Origin: Comamonas halotolerans
Lineage (GTDB): Bacteria > Pseudomonadota > Gammaproteobacteria > Burkholderiales > Burkholderiaceae_C
Direction: 5' to 3'
Length of the DNA: 64,000 nt
Assembly: GCF_030162935.1 (NCBI RefSeq)
Contig: NZ_JASAUZ010000023.1
Span: forward strand, 186,001 to 250,000
Made by a program: the position numbers and the translations under genes. This document shows, piece after piece, positions 1 to 8,149 of the stretch. The stretch's first letter is position 1. The number at the start of each line of letters is the position of its first letter. The notes under the pieces were generated by a model. The model searched no databases. It saw only the letters and a program-made list of their open reading frames with translations, and was not told the origin of the DNA.

Positions 1-176
1 GATGGACTGGGTTGGCTGCAGCCCTGGCTAGCCTAAGGCTAAGGCGCTCCAGGCCGGGACTCGGCTGTCCTCCCACGCCAGGCTGGTACAGCGCCTGCCA
101 CCGCCCGTGGTAGGTTGCTCCCCGCCTACGCTGCATGCGGGGATGCCTCATCACCACCGACATCACTTACCAATTC
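1..176. other. Left edge, no assignable gene
   Basis: The first ~110 bases are GC-rich. They could be the 3' end of a gene entering from the left: plus-strand frame 1 stays open only to a stop at 34-36, and frame 3 to a stop at about 111-113. Neither tail is recognisable. The hairpin at 177-210 would suit as the terminator of such a gene. I looked for rnpB, ssrA, ffs and cobalamin-riboswitch landmarks and saw none. Confidence 0.3.
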
Positions 177-210
177 AAAAAGCCACTGGCCGCACGGCCC
201 AGGGCTTTTT
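177..210. terminator. Bidirectional terminator hairpin
   Basis: An inverted repeat (AAAAAGCC ... GGGCTTTTT, with an inner GGCCG/CGGCC-like stem) carries a T-run on both strands. It lies between whatever enters from the left and the 3' end of the flavin reductase gene on the minus strand, so it can end transcription from both sides. Confidence 0.6.
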
Positions 211-309
211 GCATCGCTGCTTCAGTGTGCGTAGCTAGCTGCTCGCTCTGGCCGGCTACGATTTCCAAGAAAAATCACATGCAAGCTGCGCGCAGCCAGT
301 GCCAGCCGC

Positions 310-963
310 TCAAATTTCATCGATGGCGGTGCTGACACTGCTGCCCTGCCACGCGGCTTTGCCTTCGTGCGCTTCTATGGCAAAGCGCTCCCTGCAGGTG
401 ACATAAAAGCTTGCCCCAAACCTCCCTACTGGAAAGTAATCTTGCAGCTTGACGCGCCACTTCTCGGTGTCCACCAGCCCATCCCGTACAGCCAACCATT
501 GCACGCGCCCGATAAAGACATAGCGGCTATCGGTTTCCATCAGCTCATGCAACACGCATTCAAAGGCCACAGGGGCTTCGGCTATGCGCGGCACTTGCAA
601 TGTTTGGGAATCCACGGTGCTCAGGCCGGTATAGAGCAACTCGCTTTCAGTAACCGGCAGTTTGTCACCACAACGGTGCATGGCTGCAGCAATAGGCTCA
701 TCCGCCAGATGCACTACGAACTCCCTGGTACGCAAGATATGGGCCGCAGTGTCTTTGAGCTGACCATCCTGCTGCTTATTCACGCTCAGCATCACCACCG
801 GCGGATCTTCGCCGACCATGTTGAACATGCTGAAAGGGGCTGCATTGACTGTACCGTCCTCACCCAGCGTGGTGACCAGAGCGATCGGCCTGGGAACAAT
901 CAGGCTGGCCATGAGCTTGTAACGCTCATAGGCACCGAGGGTGGAGAAATCGATTTCTGTCAT
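310..963 (-). CDS. Flavin reductase family (FMN-binding) protein
   Basis: 217 aa, DIM6/NTAB-like flavin reductase. The N-terminal part (ERYKLMASLIVPRPIALVTT, then AAPFSMFNMVGEDPP) is the typical FMN-binding split-barrel signature of NAD(P)H:FMN reductase-like and conserved flavoprotein-oxygenase proteins. The later stretch with E-x-V-L-H-E and V-F-I-G-R-V is the usual second half. The open frame continues 25 codons upstream, but the ATG at 963 begins a family-like N-terminus and has GGAAC just before it. It presumably supplies reduced flavin or acts as an oxidoreductase; the substrate is unknown. It is divergent from the binding-protein gene at 1087, with which it shares an intergenic region. 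Confidence 0.8.
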   Translation of the reverse strand: MTEIDFSTLGAYERYKLMASLIVPRPIALVTTLGEDGTVNAAPFSMFNMVGEDPPVVMLSVNKQQDGQLKDTAAHILRTREFVVHLADEPIAAAMHRCGDKLPVTESELLYTGLSTVDSQTLQVPRIAEAPVAFECVLHELMETDSRYVFIGRVQWLAVRDGLVDTEKWRVKLQDYFPVGRFGASFYVTCRERFAIEAHEGKAAWQGSSVSTAIDEI

Positions 964-1086
964 TTCAAAGGTTCCGTCATTTTTTGAATGCTGCCGGTTC
1001 CGCAACTTGTATGCCAAGTGTGTATGCAGTCTGGGCATTGTTCTTGCTCAAGCCTTGTATCTTCAATCCTTGATGGCATTCCCACT

Positions 1087-2115
1087 ATGCTCAAACGCCA
1101 ATTTCTCCCGACTGCTGCTGCCACTTTGCTTGCTTTCAACGCCTGGACTGCCGCCCACGCCCAGGCCACACCGTTGAAGTTTCAACTTGACTGGCGCTTT
1201 GAGGGCCCTGCAGCGTTTTTTGTACATCCTGAACAAAAAGGCTATTTCAAGGAGCTGGGTCTGGACGTACGCGTCGAAGCGGCCAGCGGCGCGGGCGCCA
1301 TCCAGCGTGTGGCATCAGGCACGCACGACCTGGGTTTTGCCGATATGGCTGCGCTGATGGAATTTCATGCCAACAATCCTGAAGCGCCCATCAAGCCTGT
1401 GGCCATCATGATGATCTACAACACCACACCTGCCTCGGTGATGGCGCTCAAGAAATCAGGCATCACCCAAGCGGCCGATCTGAGTGGAAAAAAGCTTGGC
1501 GCACCCATTTTTGATGCTGGCCGGCGCACATTCCCCATCTTTGCGCAAGCCAACGGCGTAACGGATGTGCAGTGGACCACCATGGATCCGCCGCTGCGCG
1601 AAACAATGCTGGCACGCGGTGACCTGGATGCAGTCACTGGCTATACCTTTACCAGCTTGCTCAACTTGGAAGCCCGCGGCATCAAGCGTGAAGACATTGT
1701 GGTGCTGCCTTACGCAACCCATGGCGTGCAACTGTATGGCAACGTCATCATTGCCAGCCCCAAGCTGATTGCGGAAAAACCGGAGGTCGTCAAGGCCTTC
1801 CTCAAGGCCTTTGCCAAAGGGGCCAAAGAAGTCATCAGCCAGCCTGAAGCAGCTGTGGCCTCACTCAAAGCCAAAGATGGTCTGGTGAATGAGCCACTGG
1901 AAGTTAAGCGCCTCAAGCTGACACTGGAGACCGCCGTCGACAGCGTTGGTGCGCGCAAAGAGGGCTTTGGTCAAATCAACCCTGAGCGCTTGCAATTGAT
2001 GGCTGTCCAAGTCGCCAAAGCCTACGAAACCAAGAACCCCATTCCTGTCGCAGCAGTATGGAATGGCAGCTTCTTGCCCAGCAAGGCTCAATTGGATGTT
2101 CTGCCCAAGCAGTGA
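1087..2115 (+). CDS. ABC transporter substrate-binding protein, NMT1/ThiY-like
   Basis: 342 aa secreted solute-binding protein. Residues 1 to about 24 form a Sec signal peptide ending AHA before QATPLKF. The mature start (LDWRFEGPAAFFVHPEQKG) matches the NMT1/SsuA-like periplasmic family, which binds thiamine precursors, sulfonates, taurine or related small molecules. It is followed by the GIREQA-like 'asgtHDLGFADMA' region. No ATPase or permease lies next to it, so it is an orphan receptor here. The frame is open upstream of 1087, but the ATG at 1087 gives the signal peptide. A hairpin terminator follows at 2136. The ligand cannot be deduced. Confidence 0.8.
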   Translation: MLKRQFLPTAAATLLAFNAWTAAHAQATPLKFQLDWRFEGPAAFFVHPEQKGYFKELGLDVRVEAASGAGAIQRVASGTHDLGFADMAALMEFHANNPEAPIKPVAIMMIYNTTPASVMALKKSGITQAADLSGKKLGAPIFDAGRRTFPIFAQANGVTDVQWTTMDPPLRETMLARGDLDAVTGYTFTSLLNLEARGIKREDIVVLPYATHGVQLYGNVIIASPKLIAEKPEVVKAFLKAFAKGAKEVISQPEAAVASLKAKDGLVNEPLEVKRLKLTLETAVDSVGARKEGFGQINPERLQLMAVQVAKAYETKNPIPVAAVWNGSFLPSKAQLDVLPKQ

Positions 2116-2135
2116 GGCATACGATGACATGCTCC

Positions 2136-2160
2136 AAGGCCTGCAACTCAGGCCTTTTTC
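2136..2160 (+). terminator. Rho-independent terminator after binding-protein gene
   Basis: AGGCCTG-caact-CAGGCCT followed by TTTTT, 20 bases after the stop codon at 2115. Confidence 0.75.
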
Positions 2161-2190
2161 ATGCACGATATAAACGTGCTCTGCTTAGAA

Positions 2191-2305
2191 CCGCTAACAC
2201 TACCCAGCAAACCGAAGGTTTGCGATTGAGACGAGGCGCGAAGCCGCAGGCAGTACTGGCGTACGACAAGGCGAAGCAACGACGTATCAATGGTTGTGTT
2301 AGCGG
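2191..2305. repeat. Small intergenic element with 10-bp terminal inverted repeats, copy 1
   Basis: A 115-bp segment bounded by CCGCTAACAC (2191-2200) and its exact reverse complement GTGTTAGCGG (2296-2305). The interior includes AAACCGAAGGTTTGCG near the left end and AGGCGAAGCAACGAC near the right end. A related segment occurs at 38904-39015 with the same ends, spacing and interior landmarks. There is no ORF. It is probably a non-autonomous mobile or REP-like element, or a family of structured intergenic RNA. It sits between a terminator and the cupin gene. Confidence 0.6.
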
Positions 2306-2404
2306 GTCTTGGTGCTGCAGTCGCATGTGCAATCTCATTCACATGTCGAGTGGCAGCTCTCTCCAAGCACAACCATCGTTGAGCCACTCTCTTTTTCACA
2401 TTCC

Positions 2405-2770
2405 ATGACTGCACTCCCCAATCTGGTTCGTATTGAAACTCAAGACCTGAGCAAAGCCCAAGCTGGAAAGCCCAGCCGCCCCATTCATGGCAACACGACC
2501 TACAAAACGCTGGAAAGCTTCAGCAATTTTGACGGCACGCTCACCAGCGGAGTTTGGGAGGCTACGGCTGGTGCTTTCCGCTCCAATTGCATGGGCTATG
2601 TGGAGTTCTGCCACATCCTTGAAGGCAGCTGCCGCGTGGTTGACCCGGACGGCACCGTCCACAGTTTCAATAAAGGGGATAGCTTTGTGCTTCCCGAAGG
2701 TTTCGCCGGACACTGGGAAGTGGATGAATGCGTGAAAAAGGTCTTTTTCATCACGCGCACCTCTGCTTAA
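2405..2770 (+). CDS. Cupin domain protein (Cupin_3 / DUF861 type)
   Basis: 121 aa single-domain cupin. Residues ~50-115 contain the barrel: SGVWEATAGAFR, then EFCHILEGSCRVVDPDGT, then FNKGDSFVLPEGFAGHWEV, which is the pattern of the DUF861/Cupin_3 family related to (S)-ureidoglycine aminohydrolase. The glycine-rich turns (ILEG, KGDSFVLP, GFAGHW) are intact. The family is metal-binding or sugar/amine-binding with varied roles, so no substrate can be given. The start at the ATG 2405 was chosen because upstream codons run into the low-complexity region next to the repeat element. It stands alone, with no partner in an operon. Confidence 0.8.
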   Translation: MTALPNLVRIETQDLSKAQAGKPSRPIHGNTTYKTLESFSNFDGTLTSGVWEATAGAFRSNCMGYVEFCHILEGSCRVVDPDGTVHSFNKGDSFVLPEGFAGHWEVDECVKKVFFITRTSA

Positions 2771-3075
2771 TGCTTTAACCCCCATCAAGCATGCTCAATT
2801 TGAATGCCTAAAAAGTCTTTTTAAACATGTTGCAATGCAGCATTTTTCACATTACAAAACAAAAAATCGTGGTCTGAAAAAAACAAGGATTTGTACGTAG
2901 TATCCACATTACCAATTGTGATTAGACGCCAATTTTTCTTCTGTTTTGCAAAACACCGGGGGTTAGTATTTAAGGGTTCAAACCGATTCACAAGCAGTCG
3001 AATGCACTGTTTTGGGTCATTCACTGCAATCACATTGCACAGCCCATGAAGCAGTGCAGATTCCCAGGAGTAGAC
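2771..3075. other. AT-rich intergenic region upstream of Bug receptor
   Basis: About 300 bases without a convincing gene. Base composition drops sharply compared with both sides, with several A/T runs around 2815-2960 and a TTTTGCAAAAC palindrome near 2943. It presumably holds the promoter for the receptor gene at 3076. A ribosome binding site AGGAG is at 3066-3070. I see no clear -35/-10 pair that I would defend. Confidence 0.5.
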
Positions 3076-4050
3076 ATGTTACGTAGAACTGTACTGGCTG
3101 CAACAGCCACACTGGCTGTCACTGCAGGCTTGCCCGGGTTGGCTCAAGCCAAAGATGCTTGGCCCACCAAGACGATCACTTTGGTGCAGCCCTACGCACC
3201 CGGTGGCACCAGCGACATGCTGGCGCGTATTGTGGCGCTGGAGTTGGAAAAACGCATCGATGCGTCCGTGATCGTGGAAAGCAAGCCGGGTGCCAACGGC
3301 AATATTGCCACCGCTTTTGTTAGCCGCGCCAAACCCGATGGCGGCACCTTCCTGGTTGGTTCGAGCAGCCCTGTGGTGATCTCGCCCTCGCTGTACAAGA
3401 GCGTGCCTTACAACCCCAAGACCGACCTGACCCCCATCACCACCATCGCCAAGGCTCCATTCCTGCTGGTGACAGGTGCCACCTCAGGCATCAACAGCGT
3501 GGATGAACTGGTCAAGCAAATCAAGGCTGACAAGCTGAACTTCGGCTCTGCCGGTGCTGGATCCCCCCAGCACATGATCGCCGAGATGTTCCACATGCAG
3601 GTCAAGGCCAAGTCGCCCCACATCCCCTACAAGGGCTCTGCCCCCCTGATCATTGCGCTGATGGCCAACGAAGTGCAATACGGGATCGACAACCCGGTGC
3701 CGTTGAAGCCCCAGATTGATGGCGGCAAGCTCAAGGCACTGGCTATCACCAGCAAGCATGCATCCCCCAAGTTTCCTGGCGTCAAGAGCTTGCACGAACT
3801 GGGCTACACCGACTTTGAGGTGGAACCATGGTACGGCATGATTGGCTCCAAGGGGCTGCCCAAAGAACTGGCTGAGCGCATGAACCAATACGTGCGGGAC
3901 ATCCTGGCACAAGACAACGTCAAGAAGAAGATTTCTGACCTCGGTGCTGAAGCCTATGGCCTGAGCACCGCCGAGTTCACATCCCTGATTGATGCAGACA
4001 TCAAGAAGTGGGGCGAGGCGGTCAAGGTTTCCGGCGCAACTGCTGACTAA
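3076..4050 (+). CDS. Tripartite tricarboxylate transporter receptor (Bug/TctC family)
   Basis: 324 aa periplasmic binding protein of the Bug family, which is greatly expanded in Burkholderiales. The signal peptide covers residues 1 to about 26 (ending AQA before KDAWPTK). Family landmarks are TITLVQPYAPGGTSDMLAR near the mature start, VIVESKPGANGNIA, and LNFGSAGAGSPQHMIAEMF. Bug receptors bind carboxylates, amino acids or other small anions and usually work with a TctAB membrane pair, which is not encoded here. The ATG at 3076 has AGGAG at 3066-3070; an in-frame ATG 30 bases upstream would add residues before the signal peptide. The ligand is unknown. Confidence 0.88.
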   Translation: MLRRTVLAATATLAVTAGLPGLAQAKDAWPTKTITLVQPYAPGGTSDMLARIVALELEKRIDASVIVESKPGANGNIATAFVSRAKPDGGTFLVGSSSPVVISPSLYKSVPYNPKTDLTPITTIAKAPFLLVTGATSGINSVDELVKQIKADKLNFGSAGAGSPQHMIAEMFHMQVKAKSPHIPYKGSAPLIIALMANEVQYGIDNPVPLKPQIDGGKLKALAITSKHASPKFPGVKSLHELGYTDFEVEPWYGMIGSKGLPKELAERMNQYVRDILAQDNVKKKISDLGAEAYGLSTAEFTSLIDADIKKWGEAVKVSGATAD

Positions 4051-4145
4051 GCGGGCTGCTTTCGGCGCAACGAAAGCATTGTATGCACAGCCTTTTTCAT
4101 CAAGGCTGTTTTTCAAAAGCTGCTCCGTCCGTGTCGGAGCAGCAT

Positions 4146-4175
4146 AAAAAAGAGCAGCGTGTGCTGCTCTTTTTT
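4146..4175. terminator. Bidirectional terminator between Bug receptor and ankyrin gene
   Basis: AAAAAAGAGCAGC-gtgt-GCTGCTCTTTTTT: a 7-bp GC-containing stem extended by A/T pairs, with T-runs on both strands. It separates two convergent genes. Confidence 0.8.
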
Positions 4176-4257
4176 ATTTGAGATTTCTTACAGTTGCCTG
4201 CGCCCCAGCTCCGGCAAAAATGCCGCTGCTACCGCAGCAACTTAAATGAATGGGTAC

Positions 4258-4776
4258 TTAGGCCTGCAACCTTTTCTGCAGCAATGCCACTGCATCATTC
4301 GCGTTCATTGCCATTGCACAGGCCAAAGCCGTTGTGCCCTGATGGTCTGCTCTGTCAATCTGTGCTCCACGCTCCAGCAGCAACTCCACGATATCAACAC
4401 GATTGAACATCGCTGCAAACATCAGCGGTGTGCGGCCATCAGGCGAAGGGCCATCCACCTCTGCGCCGTTGTCCAGCAGCAAACGGGTCATCTCCAAGTC
4501 GCCCTTGAAAGCAGCTCCAGCCAACGGTGTTTGACCCCGGCCATTTGGTGTCTGCGCATCTGCCCCGTGCTGCAGCAGAACCTTGGCTGCTTCGCCATGA
4601 CCATAGTAGCTGGCCAGCATCAACAGGCTATCTCCTTTGGCATTGCGCAAAGTGGCAGGCAGCCCATTCTGCAACCACAGCGCCAACTGTGTCGCATTGC
4701 CTTGGCGGGCTGCGTCAAACACGCGCTCCGCAAATTCAAGGGTTGCATCGTCCAGAGATGGGGTTGTGTTGCTCAT
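4258..4776 (-). CDS. Ankyrin repeat protein
   Basis: 172 aa, built from about four ankyrin repeats over residues ~45-165: KGDSLLMLASYYGHGEAAKV, GQTPLAGAAFKGDLEMTRLL, GRTPLMFAAMFNRVDIVELL, then a final shortened repeat starting GTTALACA. Each has the G-x-TPL-x-x-A helix-turn-helix signature and the LLLxxGA loop. There is no signal peptide, so it is expected to be cytoplasmic. Ankyrin repeats mediate protein-protein contacts; the partner is not evident from the neighbours. Small proteins of this type often sit next to catalase genes in proteobacteria, but no catalase is present here. Confidence 0.85.
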   Translation of the reverse strand: MSNTTPSLDDATLEFAERVFDAARQGNATQLALWLQNGLPATLRNAKGDSLLMLASYYGHGEAAKVLLQHGADAQTPNGRGQTPLAGAAFKGDLEMTRLLLDNGAEVDGPSPDGRTPLMFAAMFNRVDIVELLLERGAQIDRADHQGTTALACAMAMNANDAVALLQKRLQA

Positions 4777-4995
4777 TGAAGAAGTCCTGTTGGAGGCACT
4801 TGCTTGCGCAAGTAAGCATATTTCTGAAAGGGAAGTGTATCCACCAAAAACAAAGCTATGAGTTTTAAATTTCGATAGACAAATTTAAATAAATCTATCA
4901 AACGCGGCTACGTCAAGCACTATCCAAACATAACGCAGCGCTCAACCACAAAGTGCAAAAAGACATCCAATCCATGTGTAGAATATGCAGCTTCC

Positions 4996-5085
4996 GGAGG
5001 TTTGGGTGAGTGGTTTAAACCAGCAGTCTTGAAAACTGCCGAAGGAGTGATCCTTCCGTGAGTTCGAATCTCACAGCCTCCGCCA
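4996..5085 (+). tRNA. tRNA-Ser (anticodon UGA)
   Basis: 90 nt including encoded CCA. The acceptor stem GGAGGTT pairs with AGCCTCC (one G-T pair), discriminator G, then CCA at 5083-5085. The anticodon stem GCAGT/ACTGC encloses loop CTTGAAA with anticodon TGA. The long variable arm (GAAGGAGTGATCCTTC region) is the mark of a class II serine tRNA. The T-arm contains GTTCGAATC. Confidence 0.97.
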
Positions 5086-5093
5086 CATCATCG

Positions 5094-5128
5094 AAAAGCC
5101 CATTGCCTGATTGCAATGGGCTTTTTTC
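5094..5128 (+). terminator. Terminator of tRNA-Ser(UGA)
   Basis: AAAAGCCCATTGC-ctgatt-GCAATGGGCTTTTTT, an 11-bp or longer stem with a T-run, nine bases after the tRNA 3' end. Confidence 0.9.
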
Positions 5129-5236
5129 GTTGCCCTGTCCGAAGTACGCTGAGCAGGAATACTACTGAGCCACATCACATCAAGCGATCACTTCGGCTCG
5201 TGCTGCACACTGTGCACAGGCAAGCCTCAAACCCAA

Positions 5237-5270
5237 ATAAAAAGCCCCGAATGCACATGCATTCGGGGCC
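5237..5270 (-). terminator. Minus-strand terminator
   Basis: The palindrome GCCCCGAATGCA/TGCATTCGGGGC is followed on the minus strand by TTTTTATTT. It would end transcription coming from the LysR gene or from a small RNA in 5270-5440. Confidence 0.75.
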
Positions 5271-5442
5271 TGGGAATTCGAGCCAGGGGCAAGGATCCTT
5301 TTCTACATCCTCACCATTTCCTGGCCCCTGAATGATGCCACGGCCCGGCCGTTACAAGCCGTGAAAACTGCAACTCTGTTCACCAACATAAGTGGCTCAT
5401 CGTGACCAGGCAGCCCTCAATGGGTTGCTCACGCGCGATCAT

Positions 5443-6336
5443 TCAGAAATGGCTGCTTTCTGCAGCATCCCCTACATATTGCAACCCTGTGGCGGTCATG
5501 AATGAGCGCAGCAACACGCTGGAGCAGCGCTCTTTCAATACATACACATAGGTGCTGGTGGTCGCTGGATCGCCCTGGATGCGCAGCGGTTTGTAGCGTG
5601 CATCGGCAATGAATTCCGCTTCTGAGACCGCGCCAACGCCCAGGCCGCGTGCGACGGCTTCGCGGATTGCTTCGCGGCTGCCAATTTCAATATCGGTTCG
5701 CGCCTGCACCTGGGCGGCCTGCAAGGCATTTTCCAGGGCCGCCCGTGTAGTCGACCCTTGCTCTCGCTGGATCAGTTGCACGCCTTGCAGTGCATGGATG
5801 GGCACGCTGTCAAACCTGGCCAGCGGGTGCGAGCGCGGAGCAAACAAGATGATGGGATGGCTGGCATATGGGATGGACAGCAGACCTGCGTGCTTGTACT
5901 GCCCAGCCAAAACGGCGATATCGGTGGCGTAGTTCTCCAGATCGTGCAGCACCTGCTGCGAGTTACCCATGCGGATGGAGATATGCATGCCCGGAAAGCG
6001 CTCCCGGTAAGCCGCCACCATTTCTGTGACATGAAATGGCCCCACAGCGCCCAGCTTGAGAATGCCTTGATTGAGCTGTCCGCTATCGCGCAGCAGGAAC
6101 TCAGCCTCTGACTCCAGGGTCAGCAGCTTTTGCGCAATCGCCAGCAGCTTCTGCCCCGCATCGCTCAAGGTCATGCGATAGCCGCGGCGGTGAAACAACT
6201 CCACCCTGCTTTGCCGCTCCAAGGTGCTGATTTGACCTGATACGCTGGGCTGGCTCACTCCCAATGCACGAGCTGCTGCACTCAGGCTGCCATGGTGTGC
6301 CACCGCCACAAAGGCGCGGTAACGCGAAGTGTTCAT
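5443..6336 (-). CDS. LysR regulator associated with 2-aminoethylphosphonate catabolism
   Basis: 297 aa LysR-type transcription factor. The N-terminal winged helix-turn-helix is residues ~1-60 (RYRAFVAVAHHGSLSAAARA, then LGVSQPSVSGQISTLE), followed by a linker helix and a periplasmic-binding-like effector domain. Its position, divergent from phnD and leading a phosphonate uptake/phosphonatase cluster, fits the LysR group linked to aminoethylphosphonate degradation. The frame is open 13 codons further upstream; the ATG at 6336 gives the canonical short LysR N-terminus (MNTSRYRAF). It probably controls the phnDCE-adh-phnX operon through the 6337-6476 region. The effector is not deducible from sequence, though a phosphonate is likely. 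Confidence 0.87.
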   Translation of the reverse strand: MNTSRYRAFVAVAHHGSLSAAARALGVSQPSVSGQISTLERQSRVELFHRRGYRMTLSDAGQKLLAIAQKLLTLESEAEFLLRDSGQLNQGILKLGAVGPFHVTEMVAAYRERFPGMHISIRMGNSQQVLHDLENYATDIAVLAGQYKHAGLLSIPYASHPIILFAPRSHPLARFDSVPIHALQGVQLIQREQGSTTRAALENALQAAQVQARTDIEIGSREAIREAVARGLGVGAVSEAEFIADARYKPLRIQGDPATTSTYVYVLKERCSSVLLRSFMTATGLQYVGDAAESSHF

Positions 6337-6476
6337 GCCATCAATCTCAAGGTTTGACTTATAGAAACTGTTCAAACCAATTCTGAAACTTTCACATTGC
6401 AGAAATATGTCGTTCCTAGGATGACGGTATCGACACGCAAACGCGTGCGTTCATTCCATACCCAGGAGCTTGTTTC
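6337..6476. promoter_or_regulatory. Divergent control region between LysR gene and phnD
   Basis: 140-bp region between divergent genes. An imperfect inverted motif, TTCAAACCAATTCTGAA (around 6373-6389), fits the loose LysR T-N11-A dyad pattern. The phnD ribosome binding site AGGAG lies at 6464-6468. The operator assignment is inferred from position only. Confidence 0.35.
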
Positions 6477-7352
6477 ATGATGATGTCTCGCAAAACCTGG
6501 CTGCGCAGCATTGCAGCCACTGCCTTGTCACTGGCCGCTTTCAGTGCGGCCACAGCCCAAACCAATGAGTTGCGCGTAGGCTTGATTCCGTCTGAAGATG
6601 CGCAGGCCATGATCCGTGCCAGCACCCAGGTCATGGAGCAACTGGCTGCCAAGACAGGCATGCAGGTCAAGCCCTTTGTGGCCAATGATTACAACGGTGT
6701 GATTGAGGCTCTGCGCTCAGGCAAGCTGGACATTGCCTACCTGGGCCCCTTCTCTTATGTACTGGCGCACCAGATTGCCGGAGTCGATGCGTTTGCAGTT
6801 GCCATAACCAAAAAGACCGGTCGCAGCGCCTACCAAAGCATGGTCATTGCGCGCAAGGACAAAGGGCTGAACAACCTCGACAGCCTCAATGGCCGCAGCT
6901 TTGCCTTTGTTGACCCCAGCTCGGCATCGGGGCATCTGTTTCCCAAGGCAGGACTGATGGATGCTGGCTTTGACGCCAACAAAGGCTTTGGCCGCGTGAT
7001 TTTCTCCGGCTCTCACGATGCCAGCATCATGGCCGTGGCCAACAACAAGGTGGACGCTGCTGCTGTGGCAGACCGTATTTTTGACTCCGCCATAAAAAAG
7101 GGCCTGGTCCAGCGCGAGGACTTCACGGTGATCTGGCACTCCAAGCCCATCCCCGAATCCCCCATGGTGTGGCGCCAGAACCTGGATGCAGGCACCAAGC
7201 AGAAAGTGGCAGCAGCACTGGCCGAAATCAAAGACCTGCCCTGGGGTGACCAGGGCCTGTTGGACGGCTTCGCTCCAACCAACGACCAAGCCTATGACGT
7301 GGTACGCCAGACCGCCAAGGCACTGAATCTGGACCTCGGGAAAATGAAATGA
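6477..7352 (+). CDS. phnD: Phosphonate ABC transporter substrate-binding protein PhnD
   Basis: 291 aa periplasmic phosphonate-binding protein. Signal peptide 1 to ~27 (ending ATA before QTNELRVG). The mature protein starts with the family pattern LRVGLIPSEDAQAM, followed by VIEALRSGKLDIAYLGPFSY and FVDPSSASGHLFP, the signature segments of PhnD/phosphate-phosphite binding proteins. It delivers phosphonate to the PhnC/PhnE importer. AGGAG lies 8 bases before the ATG at 6477. The stop codon overlaps the phnC start (ATGA), indicating translational coupling. Confidence 0.93.
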   Translation: MMMSRKTWLRSIAATALSLAAFSAATAQTNELRVGLIPSEDAQAMIRASTQVMEQLAAKTGMQVKPFVANDYNGVIEALRSGKLDIAYLGPFSYVLAHQIAGVDAFAVAITKKTGRSAYQSMVIARKDKGLNNLDSLNGRSFAFVDPSSASGHLFPKAGLMDAGFDANKGFGRVIFSGSHDASIMAVANNKVDAAAVADRIFDSAIKKGLVQREDFTVIWHSKPIPESPMVWRQNLDAGTKQKVAAALAEIKDLPWGDQGLLDGFAPTNDQAYDVVRQTAKALNLDLGKMK

Positions 7353-8149
7353 TCACCATCCGCAATCTGCGTAAAAGCTATGGCAGCAACCATGTGCTGC
7401 ACGGCATTGATCTGGATGTGCGCCCCGGCGAGTTCGTAGTCATGCTTGGGTTGTCAGGCGCTGGAAAATCCACCCTGCTGCGCTGCATGAACGGCTTGGT
7501 CAAGCCGGACAGTGGCAGCTTGCAAGTGGGCAGCATCAATCTGTGCGAGCAACATTCGCGCCGCGAGTTGGCACGCCACGTGGCCATGGTTTTTCAGCAC
7601 CACAACCTGGTGCAACGCCTGTCGGTACGCAAAAACGTGTTGACTGGCCGCTTGGGCCAGCTGGGCACCCTGCCCTCGCTGCTGCAATGGTTTCGTGACA
7701 GCGACATTCGCATTGCCGATGCCTGCCTGGAACGTGTGGGCCTGGCCCACAAGGCTTTGGAGCGCACCGAAGCCCTGTCTGGTGGACAGATGCAGCGCGT
7801 GGGCATTGCCCGCGCACTGGCCCAGCAGCCACAGGTGATTTTGGCTGACGAACCCGTCGCCAGCCTGGACCCCAAAACAGCACGCTCGGTGCTGCAATAC
7901 CTGCGCGATGCCACGCGCGAAATGGGCATTGCAGTGGTGTGCAATCTGCACCAGGTTGATTACGCCAAGGAGTTTGGCGACCGCGTGGTGGGACTGGCTC
8001 AGGGCCGCATGGTTTTTGATGGAGCCCCGCAGGATCTGGACGAAGCCGCGCTACAGGCCATCTACCACACATCACCAGCGTATGAAGCGGCCGACACCGC
8101 CGCCGCGTTCACCCCTTGGTTGCAGGCTGCGCCTGCCGGAGGCATGTAA
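7349..8149 (+). CDS. phnC: Phosphonate ABC transporter ATP-binding protein PhnC
   Basis: 266 aa ABC ATPase. Walker A is GLSGAGKST (about residues 34-42), the Q-loop is VFQHHNLV, the signature is LSGGQMQRVGIARAL, Walker B is VILADEPVASLDP, and the H-switch lies in VVCNLHQVDYA. The insertion with 'RLSVRKNVLTGRLG' after the Q-loop is typical of PhnC. It energises uptake together with PhnD and PhnE. It begins within the phnD stop (ATGA overlap) and its stop TAA shares one base with the phnE ATG. Confidence 0.95.
   Translation: MITIRNLRKSYGSNHVLHGIDLDVRPGEFVVMLGLSGAGKSTLLRCMNGLVKPDSGSLQVGSINLCEQHSRRELARHVAMVFQHHNLVQRLSVRKNVLTGRLGQLGTLPSLLQWFRDSDIRIADACLERVGLAHKALERTEALSGGQMQRVGIARALAQQPQVILADEPVASLDPKTARSVLQYLRDATREMGIAVVCNLHQVDYAKEFGDRVVGLAQGRMVFDGAPQDLDEAALQAIYHTSPAYEAADTAAAFTPWLQAAPAGGM

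Larger units (their letters stand above)
5086..5442. other. Gap between tRNA-Ser and LysR gene with several hairpins
   Basis: No protein gene is seen. The left part holds the tRNA terminator (5094-5128). The right part holds a minus-strand terminator (5237-5270) and, upstream of it on the minus strand, a second hairpin formed by CAGGGGC (5284-5290) and GCCCCTG (5324-5330). This may simply be the 3' untranslated region of the LysR gene, or an independent small RNA. Confidence 0.5.
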
